A stretch of 64,000 nucleotides of DNA. Source: Janthinobacterium lividum (GTDB taxonomy: Bacteria > Pseudomonadota > Gammaproteobacteria > Burkholderiales > Burkholderiaceae_D). Numbering within the stretch: position 1 is the stretch's first letter; each line of letters begins with the position of its first letter. The notes below the pieces were generated by a model that worked only from the letters and a program-made list of their open reading frames with translations, had not been told where the DNA came from and did not search any database. This document shows, piece after piece, positions 11,526 through 22,505 of the stretch. The DNA lies in the NCBI RefSeq assembly GCF_011601275.1, contig NZ_JAAOLY010000020.1:36026-100025 (forward strand), written 5' to 3'. The translations under genes were made by a program, and so were the position numbers.

Positions 11526-12805
11526 TGGCTGATCTCAGCATCGAATTTTGCGGCATCAAGGCGCCGAATCCCTTCTGGCTGGCATCCGCACCGCCGACCG
11601 ACAAGGCCTATAACGTGGTGCGCGCCTTCGAGGCGGGGTGGGGCGGCGTCGTGTGGAAAACGCTCGGCGAAGACCCTGCCGCCGTCAACGTCTCGTCGCG
11701 TTATTCCGCCTTGTACGGCAAGAACCGCGAAGTGGTGGGTTTCAACAACATCGAACTGATCACCGACCGCTCTTTGGAAATCAACCTGCGCGAAATCACG
11801 CAGGTGAAAAAGGACTGGCCGGACCGCGCGATGATCGTTTCCCTGATGCTGCCGTGCGAAGAACACTACTGGGCCGATATCCTGCCCAAGGTCGAGGCGA
11901 CAGGGGCGGATGGCATCGAACTCAATTTCGGCTGCCCGCACGGCATGCCGGAGCGGGGCATGGGCGCGGCCGTGGGCCAGGTGCCCGAGTACGTGCAGAT
12001 GGTCACCGCCTGGTGCAAGAAGCACAGCCGCTTGCCCGTCATCGTCAAGCTCACGCCCAACATCACGGACGTGCGCATGCCGGCGCGCGCGGCCAAGGCG
12101 GGCGGCGCGGATGCCGTCTCGCTGATCAACACCATCAACTCGATCACCTCGCTGGACCTGGACCGCATGGTGGCCTTGCCCATCGTGGGCGGCGCCAGCA
12201 CGCACGGCGGCTATTGCGGCTCGGCCGTCAAACCGATCGCGCTGAACATGGTGGCGGAAATCGCCCGCGATCCGCAGACGCGCGGCTTGCCCATTTCCGG
12301 CATCGGCGGCATCGGCAACTGGCGCGACGCGGCCGAATTCATCGCCCTGGGCGCTGGCTGCGTGCAGGTGTGCACGGCCGCCATGCTGCATGGTTTCCGC
12401 ATCGTCGAAGAGATGAAGGATGGCCTGTCGCGGTGGATGGATGAAAAGGGTTATGAACGCATCAGCGACTTTTCCGGCAAGGCCGTGGCCAACACGACGG
12501 ACTGGAAGTACCTGGACATGAATTACCAGGTCATCGCGCAGATCAACCAGGACGACTGCATCAAATGCGGCAAGTGCTACGTGGCTTGCGAAGACACCTC
12601 GCACCAGTCGATTGCGCAACTGATCGACGCGGCCGGCACGCGTACCTATGAGGTGATCAAGGACGAATGCGTGGGCTGCAACCTGTGCGAAATCACCTGT
12701 CCGGTGCAGGGCTGCATCACGATGGTGCCGCAGACAACGGGCAAGCCGTACATGAACTGGACGCAGGATCCGCGTAACCCTCGGGCATTGGCGGAGTCGG
12801 CATAG
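11525..12805 (+). CDS. preA: NAD-dependent dihydropyrimidine dehydrogenase subunit PreA
   Basis: A 426-aa FMN TIM-barrel of the dihydroorotate-dehydrogenase type. It has the FGCPHGMPERGMG active loop, the KLTPNITD segment and FMN phosphate-binding GIGGIGNW. A C-terminal ferredoxin domain carries two CxxCxxCxxxC motifs starting near residue 345 (CIKCGKCYVAC) and near 382 (CVGCNLCEITCP). It reduces uracil and thymine with PreT as reductase, the first step of the pathway. At the position of the catalytic Cys in mammalian DPD (GMGLACGQ) this protein has Val (GMGAAVGQ), as I recall for E. coli PreA. It starts within the preT stop. Confidence 0.93.
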   Translation: MADLSIEFCGIKAPNPFWLASAPPTDKAYNVVRAFEAGWGGVVWKTLGEDPAAVNVSSRYSALYGKNREVVGFNNIELITDRSLEINLREITQVKKDWPDRAMIVSLMLPCEEHYWADILPKVEATGADGIELNFGCPHGMPERGMGAAVGQVPEYVQMVTAWCKKHSRLPVIVKLTPNITDVRMPARAAKAGGADAVSLINTINSITSLDLDRMVALPIVGGASTHGGYCGSAVKPIALNMVAEIARDPQTRGLPISGIGGIGNWRDAAEFIALGAGCVQVCTAAMLHGFRIVEEMKDGLSRWMDEKGYERISDFSGKAVANTTDWKYLDMNYQVIAQINQDDCIKCGKCYVACEDTSHQSIAQLIDAAGTRTYEVIKDECVGCNLCEITCPVQGCITMVPQTTGKPYMNWTQDPRNPRALAESA

Positions 12806-12865
12806 GGCACGGTTATTGCGTGCGTTTTATTTGTAAACAGCGGCCGGCCTTTGCGGTAAGCTAGA

Positions 12866-12895
12866 TTGACTTAAAGGTCGCGTCGTTTCTATAAA
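12866..12895 (+). promoter_or_regulatory. Sigma70 promoter with RutR-like half-sites, upstream of the NCS1 transporter
   Basis: TTGACT (12866-12871) and TATAAA (12890-12895) are 18 bp apart, giving a predicted start near 12902. The -35 is part of TTGAC-N5-GGTC (12866-12879), which keeps both half-site cores of the RutR box (9 of 14 consensus positions). This would let the transporter/amidohydrolase block be transcribed separately from the preTA block. Confidence 0.55.
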
Positions 12896-12927
12896 ACCGA
12901 TCCCCTCCCAACCGATGGAGCATACCT

Positions 12928-15821
<2,894 letters not shown>

Positions 15822-15831
15822 GGAGTTGACG

Positions 15832-17067
15832 ATGGATGCATTGCGTATCAATGGCGAACGATTGTGGGCTGCCCTGATGGAACTGGCGCAGATCGGCGCG
15901 ACAGCGAAGGGCGGCGTCAAGCGCCTGGCCCTGACGGACCTGGACAAGCAGGGACGCGACCTGGTGGTAGGTTGGGGACGCGAAGCTGGCATGAGCATCA
16001 CCATCGACCAGATCGGCAATGTCTTCATGCGCCGCGACGGCGTGGATAATGCCTTGCCGCCCGTGATGACGGGCAGCCATATCGACACGCAGCCCACGGG
16101 CGGCAAGTTCGATGGCAACTACGGCGTGCTGGCGGGACTGGAGGTGGTGCGCACCCTGAACGATCTGAAGATCAAGACGCAGGCGCCCATCGAAGTGGCA
16201 TTCTGGACCAACGAGGAAGGCTCGCGCTTCGTGCCCGTGATGATGGGTTCCGGCGTATTTTGCGGCGCCTTCTCGCTCGAAACGGCCTACGCGGCGAAAG
16301 ACACGGAAGGGAAAACGGTGGGCGAGGAGCTGGCGCGCATCGGATACAAAGGCGAGCAGGTGCCCGGCGACCATCCGATTGGCGCCTACTTTGAAACACA
16401 TATCGAACAGGGCCCCGTGCTGGAAGACGCGGACAAGGTGATTGGCGTGGTGCCTGCCGTGATGGGCTTGTCGTGGTACGACTGCGTGGTGACGGGCATG
16501 GAAGCGCATGCGGGCCCAACGCCCATGGGGCTGCGCAAGGATGCGCTGCAGGTGGCCACGACGATCATGCAGGAAGTGGTGGCGATCGCCAACCGCTACC
16601 CGCCGTACGGGCGCGGCACGGTGGGCATGGTGCAGGTCTTCCCGAACAGCCGCAACGTGATCCCCGGCGAAGTCAAATTCAGCATCGACCTGCGCAACGT
16701 GAACGACGCACTGCTCAACACCATGCATGGCGAGATCACGGCCTTCATCGACGCCACGCGTGAAAGGACTGGGCTGGGCATTTCACTGGAACGGGTTTCC
16801 TATTACCCGCCATGCCCGTTTCACCCCGACTGCGTGAACGCCGTGCGCAACGCCACGGAAAAACTCGGCTACTCGGTGATGGACGTGGTCTCCGGCGCCG
16901 GCCACGACGCCATCTACGCGGCCCGGCTGGCGCCGGCCGGCATGATCTTCGTGCCGTGCAAGGACGGCATCAGCCACAATGAAATCGAAGACGCCAAGCC
17001 CGAGCACCTGGAAGCGGGCTGCAACGTGCTGCTGCACGCGATGCTGGAGCGGGCCGTGGCGGTATAG
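15832..17067 (+). CDS. Beta-ureidopropionase / N-carbamoyl-beta-amino acid amidohydrolase (M20-type)
   Basis: A 411-aa zinc hydrolase of the AllC/HyuC/beta-alanine synthase group. Metal ligands include His83 and Asp94 (TGSHIDT, GKFDG) and Glu128/Glu129 (TNEEGSRF). HIEQGPVLE and GMEAHAGPTPM are family signatures. It cleaves N-carbamoyl-beta-alanine to beta-alanine, CO2 and ammonia (pathway step 3). The product feeds the aminotransferase encoded at the head of the locus. AAGGAG lies upstream; the gap from dihydropyrimidinase is 10 bp. It ends 2 bp from the convergent UraD-AllC gene. Confidence 0.92.
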   Translation: MDALRINGERLWAALMELAQIGATAKGGVKRLALTDLDKQGRDLVVGWGREAGMSITIDQIGNVFMRRDGVDNALPPVMTGSHIDTQPTGGKFDGNYGVLAGLEVVRTLNDLKIKTQAPIEVAFWTNEEGSRFVPVMMGSGVFCGAFSLETAYAAKDTEGKTVGEELARIGYKGEQVPGDHPIGAYFETHIEQGPVLEDADKVIGVVPAVMGLSWYDCVVTGMEAHAGPTPMGLRKDALQVATTIMQEVVAIANRYPPYGRGTVGMVQVFPNSRNVIPGEVKFSIDLRNVNDALLNTMHGEITAFIDATRERTGLGISLERVSYYPPCPFHPDCVNAVRNATEKLGYSVMDVVSGAGHDAIYAARLAPAGMIFVPCKDGISHNEIEDAKPEHLEAGCNVLLHAMLERAVAV

Positions 17068-17069
17068 CC

Positions 17070-18824
17070 TTACGGCTTCGGCTGGAAGCTGCCCAAGAAC
17101 GCCAGCAGCGCGCGCGCCGCGATGTCGGCGTCGTCGGCCGTCATGGTTTCCAGCGGGTTGTGGCTGATGCCGCCATTGCCGCAGCGGGTAAACAGCATGG
17201 CCACGTCGGTGATGGCGGCCATGGCCATGGCGTCGTGGCCGGCGCCCGACAGCAGCGCATACGGTTCGATGCCGACCGATTCCACGGCCTGCGCCAGTTG
17301 CGCCATCAGCCATGGAGCGCACGGCGCCGCACGCGCCGACAGCAGCAGTTCCAGCTGGTAGTCGATCTGGCGCCGCGCGCAGATGGCGGCGATGCCATCG
17401 AGGATATCGTCGACTGCTGCCTGGCGCACCTTGTCGCTGGCCGCGCGGATATCGAGCGACAGGGTGCAGGCGCCGGCGATCACGTTGACGGAGCCGTTGG
17501 GCACGTGCAGCTGGCCCACGGTGCCCACCAGCGCCTCGCCCTGGTTGCAGCGCTGTTCCACCAGCAGGATGATTTCGGCGGCCGCGCTGGCGGCATCCTT
17601 GCGCATGCTCATGGGCGTGGTGCCCGCGTGGCTGGCCACGCCGCCAAGATTGACCAGGTAGCGCGAGCTGCCGGCAATCGCCGTGACGATCCCCAGCGGC
17701 AGGTCGCGCTCGAGCAGCACGGGTCCCTGCTCGATATGCACTTCCACATAGCCGAGCAAGCTGGCGGGATCGCGCGCGATGGCGCCGATATCTCCCGCAT
17801 CGTGGCCGGCGTCGGCCAGCGCGTCGCGCATGCTCACGCCGTCCGCGTCCAGCTGTTCCAGCAGCGATACGTCGAACTTGCCCGTGACGGCCGTGCTGCC
17901 CAAGAACGTGCTCTTGAAGCGCACGCCTTCTTCCTCGGCGAAGCCGACGACCTCGAAGTGGAAGGGCAGCTTTTCGCCCCGTTCGTGCAGGTGGCGCACG
18001 ACGGCGATCGGCAGCACGATGCCCAGCCGGCCGTCGTACTTGCCGCCGTTGCGCACCGTGTCGTAATGGGATCCCGTCATCAGGGTTTTTGCATCGGGTA
18101 CATCGGATAGATAGCGGCCGACGACATTGCCGACGGCGTCGATGTGCACCTGCATGCCGGCGTCCCGCATCCAGTCGGCCAGCTGCGCCGCCGTTCTCCG
18201 GTGCGCCGGCGTCAGGTAGGCACAGGTCAGGTTGTAATCGCTGTCGCTCCAGCCGGCCAGGGTTTCGGCCTGCTGCATGATGGCCGGGCCGAAGTCCAGG
18301 CGCACGTCGAACAGGTCGTTCAGGCGCAGCTCGGCGATGCGCTTGATCTGCCGCAGTGATTCGGCCAGTTCATCGGCATGGCGGTTCTTCAGGCGGCGCG
18401 CAAACGTGGCGATGATGTCCTGGCGCGTCAAGCCTTCGCCCGTCGGGCCCTTGACTGCCAGGATGAAGGGAAAGCCGAACTTCGCGTTGTAGTCGCTATT
18501 GAGGCGCTGCAGGGTGGAAAATTCCTCGGCGCTGCACAGGTTCAGGCCGGATTTGGCCTGCTCGCGCGTCGATTCCGCCGTCAGCTGCCCCGCGATGGCG
18601 GCCTTGCCGGCCAGCTCCGGGTGGGCGCGTATCAGCCCCAGTTGCTCTTCGGGCGAGGCTTGCGCCAGCACGCGCTGCAGTTCCGTCTTGAGCGTCGTCA
18701 GGCTGGCAAACGGCCGGGCGGCGGCCGCGCGCTGGGCGATCCAGGGCGAATGTTCATAGATGCCGTGCAGCCGTGCGATAAAGTCTGCCGGGCTGCCGGC
18801 GTTCAGGTCTGAAAGGGTGGTCAT
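17070..18824 (-). CDS. UraD-AllC fusion: OHCU decarboxylase plus allantoate amidohydrolase
   Basis: A 584-aa two-domain protein. Residues 1-~172 are OHCU decarboxylase (UraD), with His68 in RAHPELAGKAA and the FGFPFILAVKG hallmark. Residues ~175-584 are an M20-type allantoate amidohydrolase, with His253 and Asp264 (TGSHYDT, GKYDG), Glu298/299 (FAEEEGVRF), HIEQGP and SHAGTTPM. The domains act at two nonadjacent steps of urate degradation: OHCU to S-allantoin, and allantoate to ureidoglycine/ureidoglycolate. The allantoinase between them is not in the window. ATG 18824 is preceded only by weak GGAAA; an in-frame TTG lies 18 nt upstream. Divergence in the AllC half is unremarkable by eye. Confidence 0.9.
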   Translation of the reverse strand: MTTLSDLNAGSPADFIARLHGIYEHSPWIAQRAAAARPFASLTTLKTELQRVLAQASPEEQLGLIRAHPELAGKAAIAGQLTAESTREQAKSGLNLCSAEEFSTLQRLNSDYNAKFGFPFILAVKGPTGEGLTRQDIIATFARRLKNRHADELAESLRQIKRIAELRLNDLFDVRLDFGPAIMQQAETLAGWSDSDYNLTCAYLTPAHRRTAAQLADWMRDAGMQVHIDAVGNVVGRYLSDVPDAKTLMTGSHYDTVRNGGKYDGRLGIVLPIAVVRHLHERGEKLPFHFEVVGFAEEEGVRFKSTFLGSTAVTGKFDVSLLEQLDADGVSMRDALADAGHDAGDIGAIARDPASLLGYVEVHIEQGPVLLERDLPLGIVTAIAGSSRYLVNLGGVASHAGTTPMSMRKDAASAAAEIILLVEQRCNQGEALVGTVGQLHVPNGSVNVIAGACTLSLDIRAASDKVRQAAVDDILDGIAAICARRQIDYQLELLLSARAAPCAPWLMAQLAQAVESVGIEPYALLSGAGHDAMAMAAITDVAMLFTRCGNGGISHNPLETMTADDADIAARALLAFLGSFQPKP

Positions 18825-18896
18825 GGTTTTCCGATCATGCAAGCGGTGATGATAGCGCCCCGTTCTGCGTCCATTATATGCGCGCGCTGATAGCGC

Positions 18897-19835
18897 CTAT
18901 CGCTGCACCAGCGCCTTGGCCGCCGCGCTGACCTGGTCGCGCAGCCATTTGTGCTCGGGCGCCTGGTGCACGCGCTGGTGCCACAGCTGGTAAAAGCGCA
19001 TGGGCGGGAATTTCAAGGGCACGGTATACGTTTTCAGCGGCAGCGTCTTTTCATAGAAGCGCATGAATTGCCGGCCCGTGGTGAGCACTAGGTCCGTCTG
19101 CGTCAGCATGTAGGGAATCAGGCCGAAATATGCCGATTCCACCACCACGTTGCGCTGCAGGTTTTGCCGTTCGAGGAAGGAGTCGATCACGCCGTGGTAG
19201 CCGGGCATCATCTGCGACGGCGCCACGTGGGGCAGGCTCAGATAGTCCTCGAGGGTCATCGCGTCGCTGGCCGTGCGCCGCGCATAGGCGTTTTCCGCAT
19301 GCATGGCGCAGATGATGGGATCTTCGAACAGCTTCGAGATATGCAGGTGGGCGGGCGGCTCGTCCCAGTTGGCGATGACCAGGTCCAGGCCTCCATCTGA
19401 CAGCTGGCGGATATGGTCGATGCCCGGCCCCAGACTATGCAGCACGACGCGGCTTTTCGGCGAGCCGCGGCGCAGCAGGGCCACGACGTTGGGCAGGAAC
19501 TGGCTGTCCAGGTAGTCGGGCGCGGCGATATGGAAGGTGCGCGCCTCTTCCTGCGCCACGAACGGCGTCTTCTTGACGAACAGGCTTTCCGTCTGATCGA
19601 GGATGCGCTTGGCAGGATTGAGCAGGCTTTCGCCATGCTGGGTGGGCACCATGCCGCGCGCGCCGCGCACGAGCAGCGGGTCGCCCGTCAGTTCGCGCAG
19701 CTTGCGCAGGGAGGCGGAAATCGAGGGCTGCGGCTGATTGAGCTTCAATGCCACGCGCGAGACGTTCTTTTCCACCAGCAGCAGGTAAAGGATGCGGATC
19801 AGGTGCAGGTCGAGGTGTTGCGGCAGGCTGGACAT
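18897..19835 (-). CDS. LysR-family regulator, candidate control of puuD
   Basis: A 312-aa LTTR. The N-terminal wHTH (LHLIRILYLLLVEKNVSRVA, NQPQPSISASLRKLRELTGD) is followed by a periplasmic-binding-protein-like effector domain. It is of the NodD/SyrM-like subgroup by the early LDLHLIRIL start. It is divergent from puuD across a 131-bp gap that holds a nested palindrome with T-N11-A symmetry at 19855-19886, so it probably controls puuD and itself. The effector (urate or a downstream ureide) is inference. It also lies 72 bp upstream of the UraD-AllC gene on the same strand. Confidence 0.88.
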   Translation of the reverse strand: MSSLPQHLDLHLIRILYLLLVEKNVSRVALKLNQPQPSISASLRKLRELTGDPLLVRGARGMVPTQHGESLLNPAKRILDQTESLFVKKTPFVAQEEARTFHIAAPDYLDSQFLPNVVALLRRGSPKSRVVLHSLGPGIDHIRQLSDGGLDLVIANWDEPPAHLHISKLFEDPIICAMHAENAYARRTASDAMTLEDYLSLPHVAPSQMMPGYHGVIDSFLERQNLQRNVVVESAYFGLIPYMLTQTDLVLTTGRQFMRFYEKTLPLKTYTVPLKFPPMRFYQLWHQRVHQAPEHKWLRDQVSAAAKALVQR

Positions 19836-19854
19836 GTGGCGGCGCCTCTGTTGT

Positions 19855-19886
19855 ATATCGATTTGAATATGTCAAATATACGATAT
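19855..19886. promoter_or_regulatory. Candidate LysR operator in the regulator/puuD intergenic region
   Basis: The inner inverted repeat ATTTGA-N5-TCAAAT (19861-19877) is flanked by outer arms ATATCG (19855-19860) and CGATAT (19881-19886). The core fits the LTTR T-N11-A rule. It lies 20 bp from the regulator's start codon and about 90 bp before the puuD start, suiting autoregulation and activation of puuD. Confidence 0.55.
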
Positions 19887-19966
19887 TTTTCATGTGATGG
19901 GCGGTAAATCCGTTTATCTTGTGTAGATTGGCACGAATATTGGTTCGGTCTGACTAGAGGAAATTT

Positions 19967-21199
19967 ATGGAAGTATTTGCCTACCTGATCCCGTACGGCC
20001 TTGAGTGGCTGAACCTGATCGTCCGCTGGCTGCACGTCATCACGGGCATCGCCTGGATCGGTGCTTCCTTTTATTTCGTCTGGCTCGACAACTCGATCCG
20101 CCCGCCCGCGCCCGGCTCCGAGCTGGCGAAGAAGGGCGTGTCGGGAGAATTGTGGGCCGTGCATGGCGGCGGCTTCTACAATCCGCAGAAATACCTGGTG
20201 GCGCCCGCCGAACTGCCGAAGGAGCTGCACTGGTTCAAGTGGGAAGCGTATTCGACGTGGCTGTCCGGTTTTGCGCTGCTGACGATTGCCTACTATTTCA
20301 ATGCGCAGGCCATGATGATCGACAAGGCCGTGGCCGATATCAGCAGCGGCCAAGCCGTCGGCATCGGCATCGCCACCCTCGTCATCGGCTGGACCGTGTA
20401 CGACCTGCTGTGCCGTTCCCCACTGGCCAAACATGAACTGTGGTTCGGCGTGACGGTGTTCGCGCTGATCGTCGGTGCCGCATACGTGCTCACGCATTTG
20501 CTCAGTGGGCGTGCCGCCTACATCCACGTGGGCGCCATGATCGGCACCATCATGGTGGCCAATGTGCTGATGCTGATCATTCCCGGCCAGCGCAAGATGG
20601 TCGAGGCCATGGCGGCCGGGAAGCTGCCCGACCCCAAGCATGGCTTGAAAGCCAAGCAGCGCAGCGTGCATAACAATTATTTCACGTTGCCCGTGCTGTT
20701 CATTATGATCAGCAACCATTACGCGATGACTTACCGCAATGATCACGCGTGGCTGGTGCTGGCGCTGATCATGGCGGCCGGCGTATTCATTCGCCACTTC
20801 TTCAACCTGCGCCACAAGGGACGTGTCGAGTGGTGTTATCCTGCTCTCGGCGTGGCTTTGCTGCTGGCCGTTGCCGTGGCCATCGCACCGAAGGCGCCGG
20901 CGCCGGTAGCGACCGTGGCCGCGGTGGACCCGGCCGCGCAGTTCAAGGCCGTGCATGCCATCATCGCCCAGCGCTGCGCCACCTGCCATTCGGCCCAGCC
21001 CACGCAACCGGGTTTCGCCACGGCGCCAGCCGGCATGATGCTGGATAATGAAACGGAAATACGCCAGCACGCGGCGCAGATCTACAAGCAAGCCATCGAA
21101 TTGAAGGCCATGCCGATCGGGAACCTGACGAATATGACGGAGGCCGAGCGCAGCGAATTGGGCGCCTGGCTGCAACAGACCATGCAAGGAGCAAAATGA
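19967..21199 (+). CDS. puuD: PuuD membrane urate oxidase with C-terminal cytochrome c domain
   Basis: A 410-aa integral membrane protein. The N-terminal ~300 residues have about eight hydrophobic helices with conserved WLHVITGIAWIGASFYF and NHYAMTYR segments of the PuuD/DUF989 family. The tail is a c-type cytochrome domain with heme motif CATCH at 337-341. PuuD oxidises urate to 5-hydroxyisourate and passes electrons to the respiratory chain instead of making H2O2. AGAGGAA lies upstream of the ATG. Its last 4 bp overlap the M20 gene (ATGA), indicating coupling. Confidence 0.93.
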   Translation: MEVFAYLIPYGLEWLNLIVRWLHVITGIAWIGASFYFVWLDNSIRPPAPGSELAKKGVSGELWAVHGGGFYNPQKYLVAPAELPKELHWFKWEAYSTWLSGFALLTIAYYFNAQAMMIDKAVADISSGQAVGIGIATLVIGWTVYDLLCRSPLAKHELWFGVTVFALIVGAAYVLTHLLSGRAAYIHVGAMIGTIMVANVLMLIIPGQRKMVEAMAAGKLPDPKHGLKAKQRSVHNNYFTLPVLFIMISNHYAMTYRNDHAWLVLALIMAAGVFIRHFFNLRHKGRVEWCYPALGVALLLAVAVAIAPKAPAPVATVAAVDPAAQFKAVHAIIAQRCATCHSAQPTQPGFATAPAGMMLDNETEIRQHAAQIYKQAIELKAMPIGNLTNMTEAERSELGAWLQQTMQGAK

Positions 21200-22431
21200 C
21201 AACGCAAGCAGAAAAAATCACGGCCTGGATCGACGAGCACTTCGACGAAGAGGTCGCATTTTTACAGCAGGTGGTGCGGCAGCCGACGGATACGCCGCCC
21301 GGCAACAATGCACCCCATGCGGACCTGGTGGCGCAGCTGCTGCAGGCGTATGGCTGGAACGCCGAAAAGCACGCCGTCCCAAAGGACCAAGTCGAGGCGT
21401 ACGGCATGCAGAGCATCACCAACCTGATCGTGCGCCGGCCTTATGGCGCGGGCGGGCCGACAGTGGCCCTGAATGCGCATGGCGACGTGGTGCCGCCCGG
21501 CGACAACTGGACGTATCCGCCGTATGGCGGCCAGATCGACGGCGGCTATATGTATGGCCGCGCGACGGCCGTATCGAAAGGCGATTTCGCCACCTATGTA
21601 TTTGCCGCGCGCGCGCTCGAGGCGCTGGGCATTCCGCTCAAAGGCCAGCTGGAACTGCACTTCACGTACGACGAGGAATTCGGCGGTTTGCTGGGGCCGG
21701 GCTGGCTGCTGGAACAGCAACTGACGAAACCCGATTTCGTCATCGCCGCCGGCTTCAGCTACGGCATCGTCACGGCGCACAACGCCTGTTTGCAGCTGGA
21801 AATCACCGTGCACGGCAAGTCGGGCCATGGCTCCATGCCGGAGACGGGACATGACGCGCTGCAGGCGGCCAACAAGATCCTCAATGCCATCTATGGCCAG
21901 TTGCCGGAGCTGAAAAAGATCAAATCCAAAGTGGCGGGCATCGACTCGCCCACCATGCTGGTGGGCCGCATCGATGGCGGCACGAACACCAACGTGGTGC
22001 CGGGCAAGGTGGTCATGAAGATGGACCGCCGCATGATTCCGGAAGAAGACCCGGTGGCGGTGGAAGCGCAGGTGCGTGCGCTGATCGAGGACGCCGTGCG
22101 CGGCGAGCCTGGCATCCGCCTTGAGATCCGCCGCCTGCTGCTGTCGCACGCGCTGCGGCCCTTGCCCGGTTCCGAGCAGCTGGTCGGCAGCTTGCAAAAG
22201 AATGCACAAGCGATTCTGGGCGAGACCATTCCCGCCGTCGGCACGCCGCTGTATGCGGATGCGCGCCTGTATGGCGAGCGTGGCATCCCGGCCGTGCTGT
22301 ATGGCGCCGGCCCGCGCACGGTGCCCGAATCGAACGCGAAGAAGGCCGACGAACGCCTGGCGCTCGATGATTTGCGCAAGGCGAGCAAGATCGTCGCCCT
22401 GACCCTGCTCGACTTCCTGGGCGAGAAATAG
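21196..22431 (+). CDS. M20-family amidohydrolase/peptidase with atypical metal site
   Basis: A 411-aa ArgE/DapE-like hydrolase. First-metal residues are present (NAHGDVV, His95 and Asp97), as is the general-base pair DEE at 159-161 and the dimerisation-domain HGKSGHGSMP. The usual bridging Asp of the GRGAxDxKG motif is replaced: the protein reads GRATAVSKGD at 121-130, with Val126 at the Asp position. It may use Asp130 instead, bind one metal, or have different chemistry. Translation is coupled to puuD by a 4-bp overlap, suggesting a role in ureide breakdown, but the substrate is unknown. Confidence 0.85.
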   Translation: MTTQAEKITAWIDEHFDEEVAFLQQVVRQPTDTPPGNNAPHADLVAQLLQAYGWNAEKHAVPKDQVEAYGMQSITNLIVRRPYGAGGPTVALNAHGDVVPPGDNWTYPPYGGQIDGGYMYGRATAVSKGDFATYVFAARALEALGIPLKGQLELHFTYDEEFGGLLGPGWLLEQQLTKPDFVIAAGFSYGIVTAHNACLQLEITVHGKSGHGSMPETGHDALQAANKILNAIYGQLPELKKIKSKVAGIDSPTMLVGRIDGGTNTNVVPGKVVMKMDRRMIPEEDPVAVEAQVRALIEDAVRGEPGIRLEIRRLLLSHALRPLPGSEQLVGSLQKNAQAILGETIPAVGTPLYADARLYGERGIPAVLYGAGPRTVPESNAKKADERLALDDLRKASKIVALTLLDFLGEK

Positions 22432-22505
22432 GGCGGGTGCTTTGGCTTACAATGGGGCGAACATGCAAACTGTGAAGACGAGCCCCCATTGATTGAAGAG
22501 CCAAA

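Noticed and set aside
22450..22491. CAATGGGG-N26-CCCCATTG as a terminator for the puuD operon
   Set aside because: No T-run follows and the loop is long; an operator for the downstream LysR gene is more plausible.
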